Source of the DNA: Meridianimarinicoccus roseus
Lineage (GTDB): Bacteria > Pseudomonadota > Alphaproteobacteria > Rhodobacterales > Rhodobacteraceae
Length of the DNA stretch: 62,615 nt
NCBI RefSeq assembly: GCF_003172915.1
Contig: NZ_QGKU01000066.1
Span: 1 to 62,615, forward strand
Direction of reading: 5' to 3'
Part shown: in pieces, positions 61,269 to 62,615 of the stretch
Numbering within the stretch: the first letter of the stretch is position 1
Layout: every line of letters starts with the position of its first letter
Program-made: the position numbers and the translations under genes
Notes under the pieces: model-generated
Told to the model about the DNA's origin: nothing
The model's input: the letters and a program-made list of their open reading frames with translations, nothing else
Database searches by the model: none

Positions 61269-62615
61269 GGTAGTGCCCCGCGGCGTGGTGTAAGAGGGCC
61301 GGCCTTCGGAGAGGCTCGAGTTGGTCAGGTCGCCACGGCGGGCAGTCTGACGTTGTGAGTATCGGTGATGCGGGCCAGCGACTCCAGCCCCATGTAACGG
61401 CGCGCGACGGCCCACTCGTCGTTGGTTTCGATCATCAGCGCGCCGACCAGACGGATGATGGCCGCGTCGTTCGGAAAGATCCCGACGACATTGGAACGGC
61501 GCTTGATCTCCTTGTTGACGCGCTCAAGCGGGTTGGTCGAGCTGATCTGCGCCCAGTGCTCCCTGGGGAAGTCCATGTAGGCGAGCACGTCGTCGCGGGA
61601 GGCGTCCATCATGGCGCCGAGCCGGTCATTCTTCTCACGGAGGGCGTCGGCGATGGCGTCCCACTGGGTCTCCGCCTCGGCCTTGGTCTCCTGGGCGAAG
61701 ATCGTCTTGAGCATTGCGGCCACGGCGGTGCGGCTCTTGGCCGGGGCATGGGCGAGCGCGTTTCTGAGCCAGTGCACGCGACACCGTTGGTGGGTCGCAT
61801 CGAACACTCGGCGGGCTGCGGCCCTGAGCCCCTTGTGATCGTCGGCCACGACGAGCTTCACGCCGCGCAGGCCGCGATCGGCGAGAGAGCGCAGGAAGCC
61901 AGTCCAGAACGTCTCCGCCTCGGAGGGGCCGGTGGCGACGCCGAGCACCTCGCGTCGGCCGTCCCCGTTGACCGCCACCGCGATTATTACGGCACGGCTG
62001 ATGATCCGGCCGTTCTCGCGCACCCGGATGTAGGTTGCATCGAGCCAGAGATAGGGCCAGGCGCCCTCGAGAGGCCGGGTGAGGAATGCCAGCACGCGCT
62101 CGTCGATCTCGGCGCAGAGCCGACTCACCTGGCTCTTAGACACGCCACTCCCGCCCATGGCACGCACCAGATCGTCCACGGCGCGCGTCGAGACGCCGTG
62201 CACATAGGCTTCCTGGATGACGGCCACGAGGGCCTTCTCCGCCGTCCTGCGCGGTTCGAGAAAGCTCGGGAAGTAGCTGCCCTTGCGCAGCTTCGGGATC
62301 GCCAGGTCGATCCGGCCGGCGCGGGTCTCCCAGCCTCTCTCGCGGTATCCATTGCGCTGCGTGGTGCGCGCCGGTGTGCGCGTTCCTTTTGGCGCGCCCG
62401 TCGCAGCCTCGACCTCCATCTCCATCAGCCGCTCGGCGGCATAGGCGAGCATGTCGCGGACGAGATCCTCGTCGGCGGACTTCTCCACCAGCTCCATCAG
62501 GGTCATTCTATCGTCGGTCATCGTCGTCTCCGGTTCGGTTCCAGGTTTCGCAACCCGAACCTTCTCCGAAGACCGGCGATGGCCGCCAGCGTCACCGCCG
62601 GCCGCGCGCTGCGCT
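61269..62615 (-). mobile_element. IS256-family insertion sequence, right copy (inverted; 5' end cut by the window edge)
   Basis: Exact inverted copy of positions 1-1347. Its downstream end (ggtagtgccccgcgg, 61269-61283) abuts the frameshifted racemase region. As with the left copy, the window stops before the outer terminus of the element, so flanking duplications cannot be compared. Confidence 0.85.
61325..62521 (-). CDS. IS256-family transposase (identical to the left copy)
   Basis: 398 residues, identical in sequence to the left transposase, with the same DDE residues (D161, D227/D228, E333) and C-x2-H pair. It is read inwards, towards the left copy. The complete identity of the two 1.35-kb copies implies very recent duplication, gene conversion, or assembly of one collapsed repeat at both contig ends. 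Confidence 0.93.
   Translation of the reverse strand: MTDDRMTLMELVEKSADEDLVRDMLAYAAERLMEMEVEAATGAPKGTRTPARTTQRNGYRERGWETRAGRIDLAIPKLRKGSYFPSFLEPRRTAEKALVAVIQEAYVHGVSTRAVDDLVRAMGGSGVSKSQVSRLCAEIDERVLAFLTRPLEGAWPYLWLDATYIRVRENGRIISRAVIIAVAVNGDGRREVLGVATGPSEAETFWTGFLRSLADRGLRGVKLVVADDHKGLRAAARRVFDATHQRCRVHWLRNALAHAPAKSRTAVAAMLKTIFAQETKAEAETQWDAIADALREKNDRLGAMMDASRDDVLAYMDFPREHWAQISSTNPLERVNKEIKRRSNVVGIFPNDAAIIRLVGALMIETNDEWAVARRYMGLESLARITDTHNVRLPAVAT

Overview
The window is high-GC DNA with densely packed, often ATGA- or TGATG-coupled operons. The gene content fits a Rhodobacterales/Roseobacter-type alphaproteobacterium: many ABC importers, PQQ synthesis, a thiosulfate importer, 2-oxoacid dehydrogenase, MmsA and a VPLPA-CTERM-like remnant. 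It is bounded by two identical, inverted copies (1347 bp each) of an IS256-family element. The window ends lie inside those copies, so this looks like a contig broken at a repeated IS, or a roughly 60-kb segment flanked by inverted IS copies.

Layout. (A) 2.0-9.0 kb, minus strand: substrate-binding protein, SDR, two RbsC-type permeases, a double ATPase, a 3-hydroxyisobutyrate-dehydrogenase-type enzyme and a ThuA protein. Divergent from it (9.3-19.2 kb, plus) is an unusual regulator joining a winged helix to a solute-binding-protein fold. It is followed by a second SDR, an M24 protein with a substituted metal ligand, E1 alpha and E1 beta of a 2-oxoacid/acetoin dehydrogenase, a double-lipoyl protein with a dead E2 domain, an aldehyde dehydrogenase and a separate active E2. 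This reads as one uptake-plus-oxidation pathway, possibly for a sugar alcohol, diol or hydroxyketone. (B) 19.2-23.4 kb: a chemotaxis transducer with no obvious membrane anchor, mmsA and a divergent LysR regulator. (C) 23.5-26.7 kb: pqqABCDE, facing a branched-chain-type ABC importer with an SDR (26.7-32.1 kb). (D) 32.2-35.7 kb: periplasmic rhodanese, YeeE/TsuA-like thiosulfate importer, a 58-residue secreted or anchored peptide, and a flippase-like membrane protein. (E) 36.4-44.3 kb: TetR regulator, sulfonate/nitrate-type ABC importer, single-cysteine OsmC protein, acyl-CoA-dehydrogenase-fold flavoprotein lacking the catalytic Glu, rhodanese and FAD reductase. This is a candidate uncharacterised organosulfur pathway, with three matching palindromic operator candidates. 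(F) 44.3-54.5 kb: amino-sugar/MurNAc locus with NagA, SIS isomerase/deaminase, GntR, BadF-type kinase, MurQ, ABC importer and Gfo/Idh/MocA dehydrogenase, with a pair of matching operator candidates between the divergent arms. (G) 54.6-60.4 kb: AraC regulator, periplasmic sulfatase, periplasmic HAD phosphatase and an octaheme cytochrome c with helical-repeat tail. (H) 60.5-61.2 kb: a frameshifted Asp/Glu-racemase-family gene beside the right IS.

No rRNA, tRNA or CRISPR array was recognised. No PQQ-dependent dehydrogenase, lipoamide dehydrogenase (E3), pqqF or formylglycine-generating enzyme is present, so those partners must be encoded elsewhere.
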